In this document: positions 39,076-50,082 of the stretch, piece by piece
Layout: each line of letters begins with the position of its first letter
Position numbering within the stretch: position 1 is the first letter of the stretch
DNA from: Puffinus mauretanicus
Lineage: Eukaryota > Chordata > Aves > Procellariiformes > Procellariidae
Length of the DNA: 64,000 nucleotides
Assembly: GCA_023333565.1 (NCBI GenBank)
Contig: JAJKFH010004158.1
Location: 62,001 to 126,000, forward strand
Direction: 5' to 3'
Notes under the pieces: generated by a model
The model's input: only the letters and a program-made list of their open reading frames with translations
What the model was told of the DNA's origin: nothing
Databases searched by the model: none
Translations under genes and position numbers: made by a program

Positions 39076-39097
39076 GGGAGAGGGGAGGGGGGGCGGG
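39076..39097 (+). repeat. G-quadruplex-type G-run cluster
   Basis: Runs of 3, 4, 7 and 3 G separated by loops of 1-3 bases, all on the sense strand of BFSP1. This meets the usual four-run quadruplex pattern. It lies in intron 5 about 170 bp upstream of exon 6, where G-runs can also act as intronic splicing elements. Confidence 0.5.
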
Positions 39098-39268
39098 AGA
39101 GTTACTGTTTTTGAATAACTGAACAAATGCAGTGAAACTGCCACTGTGTTTCAGCAGTGCAGCCTCACACATCGTAATAAAACATGTCTTGCCTTTAATT
39201 ACCCTTGAAATATGGGGATGCTGAATGCTTCAGAGCTGCTGCTTTCACCCATCAATTTTGTTTACCAG

Positions 39269-39489
39269 ACAACCGTGCTGGAGCAAGCGATTAAAAGCAC
39301 CCAGGAGAGTTACGATGATGAAATTCAGCTTTACAATGAGCAGATTGAAAACCTTAGGAAGGGAATAGAGGAGGCCGAGAGAACCTTGGAGAAGTACACG
39401 GCTGACTGCCGCCAGCTGGTGATCTACCAGCAGTCCCTGGAGAACGAGCTGGAACGGTACAAACGTATCATCGAGAACGAGGAGAGCCG
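39269..39489 (+). CDS. BFSP1: BFSP1 coding exon 6: coil 2 end and rod termination motif
   Basis: Encodes residues 244-316 plus two bases of codon 317. Acceptor TTACCAG, donor GTAAGG. The peptide from [10 protein letters not shown] to ENEES is an uninterrupted coiled coil. It ends in [14 protein letters not shown] (304-317), the filensin version of the intermediate-filament helix-termination motif. Conventional family members have TYRKLLEGEE here; filensin's divergence at this motif is a known family peculiarity thought to explain why it does not form ordinary 10-nm filaments alone. The last codon (Arg317) is completed by exon 7. Confidence 0.97.
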
Positions 39490-40957
39490 GTAAGGCTGGA
39501 TTGCTGGACTCTCCCAAAGGGGCCAGTAACCTCTTTTATCTCCTTTGAAAAATGTATGTTTAAGGGCATTTGATCCACCCAAAGCTATGGCCGTTTCACA
39601 CTTTCACTGGTAGATATCCACGGACAGGAATCTAAATAGATGCAAAATCTGGTCAAGCCTCTGCAAAGGAAAGGGTCAGAGCCATTTTGAGGCTTCTCCT
39701 TTCCATATAGTCTCCTTTTCATATACTGTCTATATATATACTTTCATATACTCTGTGTGTGTGTGTGTATATATATATACTTTCATATACTATCATATAC
39801 TGTCTTGGCATCAGCGCACAGAGGTCAGGAGCATACGAAAGCAAATTGAACACCCTCTCCACTGCCCAGGTGTTAGTGAAGCTTGCTGGGGCGTTACGGG
39901 CAGGTTGTTCTCGCAGGGCTCCGACAGGGCAAATGTCCTATAAAGCAAAACACTCTTCACAGCAACCCCATTCTTCAGGCAAGGCGGGGCAAAAGGGTAG
40001 TGTGTAAGAAATTTGCAGGGATTTGGGTTGTGTTTAAACCTACGGAGGAGCACTGGCTCCCTCTAATGTCAGCCATTAGCATCACACGAGAAAAGGAGCT
40101 GGGCTTTCACAGCAGCGCCCGGTGCCGCCTGTGCAGGCAGATGCAGCAGGGCCAGACCCCCGAGCGCCCAAACCGCTCTGGGTCGTGCAGAAGGTGCAGG
40201 GGAAGGACATTCACTGATAGTCAATCTCACATGTGGGGAACAGATATTTCATCAATTTTCAGCGTCTCATTTTGGACACTGTGTTCTGGTTAGGAGTATC
40301 TGATCAGGGTAATTCTCGGTGCCAAAAATGAAAACGTGCATCTCTTGCATATCTACACAGGGTGTATATCCTCCCTATAGGCCAAAATACTCTCTCAAAT
40401 TCTAGCAGAGCAGACTGGAAAGGCCACAGATAGAGTAACTGGTTTGCATATAGGCCAGCCTCTCAGTTTTAGTTTTTAACCCTTAATATCACTGACTCCT
40501 CAAATATTTTCCAAGGAAGACTGCTCAGTTTTCTTCTTGGCCTTCTGAAGTCAGGCATATGCAGGTAACATTGTAACGGCTACCAAATTTCATATTTTAC
40601 CGGCCAGCATGCGCAGCTGTTGCTGACCTCTGATAGGCATGGACTGACTGTTTGGCCATCCAAAATCTTCCCATCCTTTCAAAGTGCTGTGCCGAATTAC
40701 AGACCTGTCGCTATGGGTTTTAATTAGTGGTGTAGTTTACCTAATGGAGCATCCCATGTCAACAGCCTAACTCCTGCGAAGGTGCTGTGGCTGTGTTGAT
40801 TTTCCCCAGAGAAGAAACAGGCTCCCGTTGTTCACTCTGACTCCTTGCCACCGAGAAATAAGTTTCTTTAACCTCCATGCTTTATTTTGTGCAATTTCAC
40901 TTGGTCTTGATGGAAATGAGGGAGAGAGATCTGACCGATGCACGTCTTCTCCGGCAG
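39490..40957 (+). other. BFSP1: BFSP1 intron 6 (about 1.5 kb)
   Basis: Contains a compound dinucleotide microsatellite at 39,716-39,805. No coding sequence recognised. Ends in CCGGCAG. Confidence 0.85.
39716..39805. repeat. Compound (TA)n/(TG)n microsatellite
   Basis: TA-rich runs flank a (GT)n run. The phrase 'catatactgtc' marks both outer edges and 'tatatatatactttcatata' occurs twice. Likely length-polymorphic. Confidence 0.8.
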
Positions 40958-41043
40958 GTTAAACTCTACTATAGCAGGAACACCAGTCACGCTCTTCACG
41001 CAGATCTATAGAGCTGTCCAGCCTGAAACATCGAGGGGAAGAG
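40958..41043 (+). CDS. BFSP1: BFSP1 coding exon 7: proximal tail
   Basis: An 86-bp exon. Its first base completes Arg317; then 28 codons give LNSTIAGTPVTLFTQIYR and onward to ETSRGR (residues 318-345), and a final G begins codon 346. Acceptor CCGGCAG, donor GTAAAC. This is the junction between rod and tail. The sequence SxIAGTPVTLFTQIYR is characteristic of filensin immediately after the rod, so the call is firm despite the short length. Confidence 0.96.
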
Positions 41044-42980
41044 GTAAACCTGTGACATGTCTTCCTGTGTCTGTCAAGAGCAGCATCGTTGTACTTTAAG
41101 CTGTTTTTCCATTTGTCTTCTATGTGAACCAGCCGTGACAGCCTGACTTGAGGCTTGCTAAGTAAATGTAACGATTTCAGCTTACCTCAGCTGGCTTTGG
41201 GACAAGCTGTCAAAGGCCAAAACCACAAGCAAAAGAGTTTCTTTGCTAATTTCTGCAATTTACTACTTAGGCCAATCAATAGAGCAAAGTCAGAAGGCAC
41301 CTGGAACTATGGGAGGAGCTGGGGGTTTTGTGCTGACTTGTTGCGAGCCGTTGGCTCGCACTTTGTGCAAAGAGCATCAGGGCATGCTGAGTGCTGCAGG
41401 CAGGCAGAGGACACTTTTTTGGGTCTGTTTATGTCCCATGGCCTAGTTTCCTCTGAATGGTGTTTCCTCTGTGTTGTATGATTGCTTGTTAGAATTAGGA
41501 TGCTTGTAAACCTGGTGACAAGGAAAGGGCCAGGACTAAACTAGCGAGGCTGCTTGTAACAAAGAGGGGAGTTGGTTCATAGAAAGGTGCTGTAGGTACT
41601 AACACACGGGATGACTTACTGTAGGTTAACTCCAAGGCTCACTGGGGTTTTACTAGCAACAAACTGCCCTGAGAACGGAGATAAACCGTCAAATGAGGTT
41701 TTTCTTTGGTGTGCAGCTGTAATTTTTCTAACTGCTCTGTGAACCATAGCGGTTTTATATGAAATGGGTCCATAATGCACGAGGCCAAATCCTCAGCAGC
41801 TGTAAATACTGTCCGGCAAAGTGTTGTTTATACCCACTGAGGCTTCGGCCCGTCTCTAACCACCCCTCCGCTTCCTACCTGCAAGGCGAGCAGGGCATTT
41901 TGTGTGCATTACTGTACCTGTGACACGGCACAAAACAGATGCTTTGGCGAAAATATATTAATATCTGTCTGTCCCTGTGTTCCCGTAATTCCCAGTACCT
42001 GCCTCCTCTGCTCTAGCTGTTCATGCCATGGAAATCAGTAGCCTGCCTGTGGTCCTGCTGCTGCTGAGCTGTCATGGGGTCTGTGGCTACTGACTGCCCA
42101 GGAGATCAGAAACACAGCCTGTGGGCAGGGGTTCTCTCTGCGCGGGCCTAGAGCTCGTCAGTGTTCCAGTGATGCCAAAATGTTGCTTCTCAGCACCACA
42201 CCGCTGGCTGGGCGGCTGCTTAGCTCTGTGCCCGCCGGCTGCTCGCTGCTCCCTCCTGACGCACCTCCCTGCATCTGCCCATACCCGAAATTGCCGTGAC
42301 GGCGGGTGCCTGGCTCACCCTTAGCCCCCCCGGGACACAAAGGTGAGGCCCCCGCTGAGCCTGTCTTCAGGAGCGCTGGAAGAGCGGGTGATGACGCTCA
42401 CCTTTCCCATCAGGCCCGGACCGCTCACCCAGCAACCCTGCATTCAGTGGGAAGGTTTTAAATAGGGCATTTGGGGTTTTTTCCCTCCCTAAACCCTAGC
42501 GGGAGTTGTAAAAGCCAAACAAGCTATTTCCACTTAGTCCTGCTGCCAGGCCATGCCTCTAACTTTGGGCACCTGGCTTCAGTCTCTGCCTTAGGAGACG
42601 AGGTTTCTTGTCTGGTTAACAGGGCCAAACCCTGCCACGATGCCTGGGAGGAAGATGCTGAGCCGGACCGCCACAGCAGGTGCTGAACGCTCCTGCCGAG
42701 CATTAATGCAGGCCTGATAGGTGAATGTTTTGTGCAGCTGCCTCTCTTACACGCATAGTTGTCTTGTGATGGCAGCGGCGACCTCAGATGCAAAATGGCT
42801 AGTTGGCCAAGGGGCCCACGCAAAAGAAGAGGCTGTTCAATGCGCTGATGGAAGCTGTGCTCACATTTGCTGCTGCATTCAGCTCTCCACCTGCACAGTG
42901 AGGGTGAGAGGCAGCTCTAGCATTTGCAGCGACTGTGTTCAGCACTGTTTGTTGTTTGCTTTGTTTTGATTTTTCCTTAG
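41044..42980 (+). other. BFSP1: BFSP1 intron 7 (about 1.9 kb)
   Basis: No coding sequence recognised. The stretch 42,120-42,420 is GC- and CpG-richer than its surroundings, without a recognised element. The intron ends in TTTTTCCTTAG. Confidence 0.85.
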
Positions 42981-43927
42981 ATATCACCCAGGCCATGCAA
43001 GACATTGCCAGCGTAAAGCCCAGACAAAAAGCTCTGACGAAGAAAAGTTCCAGGAAAAAGGAGCTGATGTCTAAAGACATAAGTGACGGTCTCTCGCCTG
43101 AAAGAATGTACGAAAGAACTCCGGAAGATTTTGACCAAGATCAGCTGGAGTTCAGGCACGAAGGCTCAGTCACGTGTGAACCTGAGCAGGAAGGATTAGA
43201 ACTTGATGAAAAAGAAGCGGGCCCAGAGGACGTACCTGATGGAGCCCAGATAAGTAAAGCCTTCGATAAATTGTGTAAGGTTGTGAAGGAGAAAATAGGA
43301 GTCTGCAAGAGACCAGAGCCTAAACCTGATGCCCAGCCCAAAGAGCGTTACGTGCTGGTAACAGGGGAGGAACGCTATGAAGAACCTTGCATCTTGGCCC
43401 CCCCCATCCCAGCTGTGGGAGAGATCACAGTTTCCACCAGGAACGGGAAGGTGATGAACGGTGGTGAAGTGGAGCCCATACCGGAGCTGCCAGAACCTGC
43501 TGAACCATCAGAAAAAGAGAAAGGGGTTATCTGTGAAAGGAGGGAAGAGTTTGAACTCCTAGTTAAACAGAAAGAGGAAGAGAAAGAAGGCATATTTGAA
43601 TGGGGCAAAAAAACAAGAGAAAAAATCGAGCAAATCACAAAGTATCCGGACATCTCTGAGCCTGAGACAGTTCCTTCCCCTGGTCCGATAAGCCCAACCG
43701 AGCCAGGAGTCCTTCGAGAGACAGAATATGACCAAGAAGATAAGGAGGGCCTTTTGTTCAGGGAAGCAGGCTTGCCTAGCTCCATGAGCTATGAGAAGGT
43801 CGAGGTGGTGGAGTCCATCGAGAAGTTTTCAGATGACAGAATTCAGACGTACGAAGAGACAGCGATGATTGTGGAGACGATGATAGAGAAGACAGGCAAG
43901 AAGAAACCAGGTGACAAAGGCTCTTAA
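42981..43927 (+). CDS. BFSP1: BFSP1 coding exon 8: filensin tail and stop
   Basis: Two bases complete Asp346, then 314 codons and TAA. The tail is hydrophilic and rich in E, K and P. At 429-439 it has VPDGAQISKAF. In mammals filensin is cleaved by caspase after Asp433 and the new amino-terminal Gly434 is N-myristoylated, tethering the tail fragment to membrane. Here Asp432/Gly433 with Ser at position 5 of the new end preserves both requirements. The carboxyl block VEVVESIEKFSDDRIQTYEE and the following AMIVETMIEKT are strongly like mammalian filensin. An ATG at 42,935 lies in the intron and is not a start. Confidence 0.97.
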
Positions 43928-44318
43928 GTGACACACACCCCCTTGATAGTCAACTTGTCTGGCATAGTTATTAAGTGACTGTTTTTTTTTTTCCTGACCG
44001 AATGATACAGTAGTGAGATTTTTGCTGTTTGGTATAGAACAGATTGATGGCAATTCTGTCTGATGTAGGCTCGCCTTTGGTGCAATGACCATTAGAGTGC
44101 TCCAGGGCAACAAATAGGCACATCCTGATTTCCATGATTAGGACAAGTTGAAAATTATTATTATTACAGAGCTGCCTGGCTTTCCGCAGTATCCGGGACA
44201 AATCTGTGTATTCCTCTACTGCTCCTATAGCTGCCGTACGATTCCCCATCTCTCAAACAGCTGCAAATGTTAACTTGTGACATCTGGTTCGTTTAATAAA
44301 AGTTTTGCCTTCTACAGA
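43928..44318 (+). other. BFSP1: BFSP1 3' UTR
   Basis: Runs from the stop codon to just past the first good polyadenylation signal. It contains a T-run at 43,982-43,992 and no repeat. The end is estimated from the signal position, since cleavage normally falls 10-30 nt after it. Confidence 0.7.
44295..44300 (+). terminator. BFSP1: BFSP1 polyadenylation signal AATAAA
   Basis: Canonical hexamer about 370 nt after the stop codon, followed at about 44,333-44,346 by a GT-rich element (gggtttgtgttgcc) suitable for CstF binding. A second AATAAA at 44,563-44,568 is a possible alternative. Confidence 0.75.
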
Positions 44319-45115
44319 AGATGTAGAACCACTGGGTTTGTGTTGCCTTTACCGCTGACTGATGGTCCCTACTAGTAAATGTCAACTGACTGGGTGTGCA
44401 GGAGTTTTTCCAGGGGAAGGGCTGGATACCTGTTAAATAACCTATTCCAAATCTCTCTCATTTACCATCTTTAAATAGCGATGAGCTTGGCCGCCCTTTC
44501 TTTTTGGATCTAAAGACAAACTCTCTGTATTTGAAATATGCTTTTACTGCATATCTTCTCAGAATAAAACTTGGAATTCCATCAAAGTGGGGAATAACCC
44601 TTATAAAAGATACTAGAGGCATTATTTGTCCTTCAACAACCCCACTAAGGTATTTACGAACGCCAGCAAGCTTTTGAGCAGACTGCAGCCAACTCAAAAG
44701 ACTGTGTGTTTTGGTATTTTCTTGTTAAGTATTTCCTCGGACTGTAGCGTTTTACAGAGTTTAATACTGCCATGTGATCCTGTCGCAGCCCAGTCACCCG
44801 CAGTCCCATGGAGCTCCACAGGGTTGCTGGAACAAGCCGTGCCTTCCCTTGCCTGGGGAAGCAAAAAAAAAGGCAACACTTCTGCAACAGCCTCTTGCAG
44901 CTTCCAGAAATCTTCGACAAAGGAAAAGGAAAAAAAGGAAGGAAAAGAAATCCTTCATTTGTGTATGTGCAAATACTGAGCACTATTTAAAGTGCTGGTG
45001 CATCATTTAGGCCTCAGCTTGAGTTCAGGCATATGTAATTCAGGCAAATAATCCCAGTAAAGCAAAGTACATAGTGAAGTGCTTTACTGGGCTGGGCTCT
45101 ACACATTCCTTCTCG

Positions 45116-45135
45116 CATCCCATCCCATCCCATCC
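45116..45135. repeat. (CATCC)4 microsatellite
   Basis: Four exact tandem copies of CATCC. Confidence 0.85.
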
Positions 45136-47639
45136 CAGTTTTCTAAGTTTTCATTGCAGCTTTTGGCATTGTCATGCCTTTTTTTTTCTGGCTGATTACT
45201 CCTGTCAGCTGTGAAGGACGGGGCTAAAAGCCACTTGAGCTGACGAGCCTGAGCTTCAGGACTACCTTCTCACATCACCCAAGACTTTCCTTCAATATTG
45301 GGTGGGTGGTTTTTTTCATTAGTGAGTTCCAATGCATTTGTAGCATCTAATCTGACTATTGTGTCTGGTAAAGGGGCACCTCCTTCTTTGAAACAGGGAC
45401 AGGTGACCCATGCAGTCACATTTTTATTCAGGATTTTTTGTTGATGCCATTTTATTGAAATGCTGCAGGATTAGATGCCAGACATTTCTTGCTAGGCTGT
45501 GTGCTGCTTTTCAGTTTAATTTATTAATGCTGTAAATAACTGCAGAGAGGGAATTTATCAATGCATACACAGGCTGCACTCTGGTGAGCTGGAAGCAACT
45601 GCTCAGAATCTAACTGCTGGTGAAAGCAGGTTTTGACTACTGCAAGGGAAAGGGAAAAAACCAAAACCACCTGTAGCAATAGGAAGTCTAATAATGCTGC
45701 CGCAAACCAGGGTGTAAACAGCTTTAGGCAGAGACAGAACCGGGTAGTCCCCCCCAGCCACCTGATCTCACTGCAATACAGCGAGCTTCATGTTCAGAAT
45801 ACAAAAAGCCTTAGTCAGTGGCAGAGGCCACACTTCAGGAGAGCCTGGGCCAGGTGTCCAGTGTGTGAATAGCCCCCGCCACTCTCAGCTGTTTTGTGCT
45901 GTGCGTCACCACTCTACGCTGCTGACATAGAAATGGTTTGCTGATGCTCGTAAACCCTCTGGTACAGCTGGGCAGTACAAGTATCACTCCTAAAGTGGGT
46001 TTAGTGGCACAGATTACTGAAGAAGTCACGTACTGCATTGCACAGGCAGCAACGTGAGGTGCCAAGACTTGAACCAAGCTGGTGCTGAGCTGCACCACGG
46101 ACACCAACATCAGCAGAAGTCAAGGACTGTGAAGAACTAAGGCCTAAATTCTGCTACGAGCTCTGACCTGCCTTCCACAAACATGGCAGTTGCCTAGTAA
46201 GGCTGCAGATGACAGGCATCTTTCTGTAAATTTGTATGAAAATTATACAGAAAACCACTAGTATTCTATTGTTCATAATGACAATGCTGAAAGGTACAGT
46301 AAATCCCATGATTTATGGGCTACCTCTGCTTTAAATGCAGATTCTCGAATGCAAACTCTCAAAGAAGCGTTTAAATGCTAATGCTAAGGCGTGACGGTGA
46401 AATACTTGATAAGCATCTATTCAGCAAAGCCTGTGACGAGACCTAGGTTACTACAGACACATTCTCGCCTCTGTGGCAATCAGAACTAGATCAGGAGGTC
46501 CCCTGCCATCTTCTACGGCTGCAGACACGGTAAGAAATTACAAAACCACACATACCCTGTGCCATGGGAATATGTGTGCTAAAAAGTACCCAAAAGTGTG
46601 GGTGGGAAGTCGGGAGGAAGAGGGAAACAGGGTTTTTTTGTGGATCAAAGTGCTCCAAACAGTGTGTGGGGGGGGGGAAATAAAAATCTAACGTAGCATT
46701 TCCTTGGGGCCAGAACTGCTTATGAAATGCAGTGCAAAAATGTCACTGTCTCTCCTCCGGAGCTCCCCTTCCCCACTGAGGGCAGCAGTTCAGCATCCGC
46801 ATCGCTGCATGCCAGCGGGTTTGAACCACGTAAGTAATGCCCAAGGCTCTTCCTAGCCTGCGGCCTTTATCTTCTATGATGTCCCACCGTATCACAGAGT
46901 TAACATTAAGCCTGTTAGTCTTCATCTGTGGCTATCGACTCTTTTGGAGGATCGTTTATTTTCTCAGTATCCAGCATACACGGGATACAAATTTCCTTAT
47001 CGGTGTAAAAGGCAGAGGCGTAGGAAGTCATCCCACTTGCAGCAGCGTATTACCTCCCGTGTACCTTTGGATAGGCAATGATGATAGGACCTGCCAGTTT
47101 ACAACAGCGCTTTATTTTACTCATGTTATAAAATATCATCACAGGGCATTAGTTAAACAGTGTTCACCTGTTTCAAATCATGAGCTTCATTTCCCCTTTA
47201 TTATAATTACTAACAAATTAACTTTGTTTTCCATCAGCAATACCATAAAAACTTAGTCTAACTGGACATATTTTTCAGCGATCCCCTGATGCAAAAATCC
47301 TGAAGAATTTGAAGTAGATCTCTATATTGTATATACACTTAGTTTTATATATACTTATATCAAAACTCACCATTTCTGTATATCACTCATTATCGTGATC
47401 CTTCACTTAATAAATTATTGTCAGCATTAGAAAATATGAACAACCATCTAGTTATTTTGCTGCTGTATAAGATATTTAATGATTGAACAGAGAACTGCAA
47501 AATTACATGAATGCAATGGAAAGTCATGTACACGTTCATTTAAGATTTCCACATGGACTTTTTGAATTCCAGAACTTTTCCAACATTTTAGAAGTCCTTC
47601 AAAAGCTTCCAGTTACCTCTTTCTTTGAACACATACACA

Positions 47640-47850
47640 CAAAAAGTAATGATGTGCGTATATGTATTATACATTACATACCATATGTAATTCTATATAT
47701 ATTTATAAGCAAATATTTGTAACATACCCTGAATATACATATCGTATGTAATATATACACATACAGAGAGATACCACAGGTGTGCCGTATGCATTTAGAC
47801 ATACAGGTGTATGCATAAATATGTATGTGTATATATATATAAGATACCTC
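47640..47850. repeat. AT-rich TATA/CATA microsatellite block
   Basis: Interspersed TATA, CATA and TATG runs, ending in an alternating TA run near 47,829-47,841. Self-complementary segments could form small hairpins. Simple sequence. Confidence 0.7.
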
Positions 47851-48909
47851 CCTCTCATACGTATATGCTGCTCTTTCTGAGAACTGGGTGCCTTCCACAG
47901 AAACCTACTGCCGTCAGTGCGATCCGTTCATGTCCAAAGACCCAAGCAAACCTGTCCCTGACCCACTTCACTTCAGTGAGTTTTGGCTCGTGCCTCATGA
48001 ACTCCAGCTCATGCTTTGAACTGGCCCCATCTTGTCCTTGGGTTAGGTTTTAAATCACCGAATTAAACACCGTTGGCACTACAATGTATTTGAACAAATA
48101 ACCAAGAGCACTTCAAAACCAAAAATCATACAGGGCCTGATTCTTCTCCTGCCAGTGCCGGTTTTATCCCAGTGTGACTCAATTGTGCGAAGGGACTGCT
48201 GCACGCAACGAGGAACCTGTGAGTAGCGCGAGGCTGCTTGTCTTGGCTTTAGAGCGTAATTCACATAGACTTTGAGTAGGTTGAGCTGTTTATTTTGCAT
48301 TTGGATTTGTAAAGGAAAGAACAGGCCTTTTATGCAAAGATAAAAGATGGGTATTTGCTAGAAGTAACAGCATAGATTTTACATTCTGAAGTGAAACGTG
48401 CACCATATAACCTTTGGGTTACATTTTTAATTTGTTAGATAAATATTTACTCACTGAATGTTTCTACTACTATGCACCTGATTAACCAGGACAACTCTTA
48501 TTAAAACGTTTTAGATGAATACTCTGCATATTAAAAATACATAATAAAATTCTCAAACTAGTCACTGCTAAAAAGTAGATCTTGGATCTTGCAAAGATCC
48601 GAAGCACCTGCTTAAAACTAGAATTTGAGTAGGTCCACTTTACTGCAAGGGAGTGCCTAAATATTTGCAGAATCAAGACCCTTTATTATTCGACGGTTAA
48701 ATTTGGGATCTCACACCTGAGAACATCTAGTGATTACTACCATGAGTAATCCCCACCAAGGAGAATGTTATGTCTTGCGGCAATAGCCAGAGCAGACTCC
48801 AAAGGTGAGAGAGACTGACTTTACTCATGTATGAAAAGTGAAGGTGGGACTGACTCTTTAAACAGCAAAGAGCAATGATTACCAACAAATCTTCCCAAAC
48901 ACACTACGT

Positions 48910-48915
48910 TTTATT
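48910..48915 (-). terminator. PCSK2: Candidate PCSK2 polyadenylation signal (AATAAA on minus)
   Basis: The + strand TTTATT here reads AATAAA on the PCSK2 strand. It is followed on that strand by a strongly GT-rich stretch (gtagtgtgtttgggaag) at the right distance. It would give a 3' UTR of about 1.17 kb. Competing candidates are ATTAAA at 49,741-49,746 and AATAAA at 48,289-48,294; only transcript ends can decide. Confidence 0.4.
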
Positions 48916-49294
48916 TCCCGAGAAGGCCAACTTTGCATAACACATTAATAACTTAGGCAAATTTTTCTCCTTAAATATGTTTGTATAACATAAAAATAAC
49001 AAATCTCTTTTTTTTTTTTTAAAAAAAATTGCGAATAAAAAATTGCTTTGGGACTGAAACTGCGTACTTCAAATTTCTCCCACAGCAGTTTACTGACAGC
49101 CAGTTTGTAAACCCCAGAAAACAGGGGTCTGTGGTTGGAAATGCTGACAGCCTCCTCTTACGCTGCTGTAATACATCTCGCTATAGAGACGAGCAGATGC
49201 ACTTTTGCACACAGGTTGCCAGAAATCCTACAGCTCATTCCCTATGTGCTCATTCTGCTATAAGACGGTAAGTTGATTTAAATTACCAAAATTT

Positions 49295-49316
49295 AAAAAA
49301 AAAAAAAAAAAAAAAA
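49295..49316. repeat. Poly(A) tract
   Basis: Twenty-two consecutive A residues on the + strand, within the probable PCSK2 3' UTR (U-run in that transcript). Confidence 0.85.
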
Positions 49317-50082
49317 GGTAAAAGTGAAACTTGTGCTTCTAGAATGCCCTGACCCTGTTTGCAAAGCACTTCCCCTTGTCACCTGGCTTTGGCATCTCTT
49401 TGCCTTCCTTATTGCATGCCTGTTGAACCATTCTGTGGCTGAAGTGTTGGTGTGTATGTTGTTTAAGTGTATATATAAAGAAAACTCTCAAAAGAATTGG
49501 ATTTCTGCATATTGGATTGGTAAATTTTCTTCATCTCTGGATTATTTCTGTCTGTAGGGTCTAGTGCTACTTTGGTTGAACCCAATGGGGAAAGTCCCAC
49601 TGAAGTCAATGATGCAAAAGGAGCTGTTAGACGTTCAAAGATCCCTCTGGCCAACCTCTTTGTGATTCCCTCTCTCACAGTAATTTTTAAAAATGTGCCC
49701 ATTATCACCAACTGCCAATGATAAAATTCACTCTTTTTTTTTTAATACAAAGAACATTTACCACAAAAATATGAAGGGAAAAGCCATCAACTTGTTTGCA
49801 GGTTATTACCCATTCATATGACACAAAGAAAAATCATTTACAGTCACAAACTGTACATAGTATTCGGTGGGGGACAGTATATTTGTGGTTTAGAGTAAAA
49901 AAAGGATTGCTTCAGTGGTAATTAAAATAATTATTGGTGAGATATAAGACTTTAAAATGAAGAAAGTGTGATAATTTGGCTACAGAGACGATCATTGTAA
50001 TATGCCTAACACAGAGGTTTGGATAGTAGAAAGGTGAGTAGAGGGATCTGGGGAAGGAAAGACACCGTCATGCAGAACAGCA

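Larger units (their letters stand above)
36615..39268 (+). other. BFSP1: BFSP1 intron 5 (about 2.7 kb)
   Basis: Contains a CR1 LINE fragment (38,488-38,722), a 10-bp perfect inverted repeat (37,968-37,977 with 38,077-38,086) and a G-run cluster at 39,076-39,097, about 170 bp before exon 6. No coding sequence of its own. Confidence 0.85.
24142..44318 (+). other. BFSP1: BFSP1 gene span, filensin (start codon to polyadenylation region)
   Basis: Eight coding exons join without frame breaks: 24142-24512, 31793-31853, 34812-34907, 35764-35856, 36507-36614, 39269-39489, 40958-41043 and 42981-43927. The product is 660 residues, close to the known size of avian filensin. Layout: short head (1 to about 38), a coiled-coil intermediate-filament rod (about 39-317) and a long acidic, proline- and glutamate-rich tail (about 318-660). 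Filensin is a lens-fibre protein that co-assembles with BFSP2 (CP49) into beaded filaments at the membrane and in the cytoplasm. Exons 3, 4 and 5 (96, 93 and 108 bp) all begin and end in phase 0, so skipping any of them would keep the frame. No disabling change is seen, so the gene looks functional. Confidence 0.97.
44319..48900. other. Convergent intergenic region between BFSP1 and PCSK2
   Basis: No gene recognised. It holds a (CATCC)4 repeat (45,116-45,135), an RE1-like motif (46,090-46,104) and an AT-rich microsatellite block (about 47,640-47,850). Several minus-strand AATAAA hexamers occur (for example 48,289-48,294, 47,111-47,116 and 46,955-46,960), so part of the region could belong to a longer PCSK2 3' UTR. 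Confidence 0.6.
48890..50082 (-). other. PCSK2: Likely PCSK2 3' UTR
   Basis: Minus-strand sequence from the stop codon at 50,083 to the best candidate polyadenylation signal. It contains an A22 run on the + strand (49,295-49,316) and no coding potential. Mammalian PCSK2 mRNAs have long 3' UTRs, so the true end could lie lower. Confidence 0.45.

Noticed and set aside
42935..42980. ATG upstream of the long open frame of BFSP1 exon 8
   Set aside because: It lies in intron 7 before a good TTTTTCCTTAG acceptor. The joined exon 7-8 sequence gives the filensin residues GRDITQAMQ without it.
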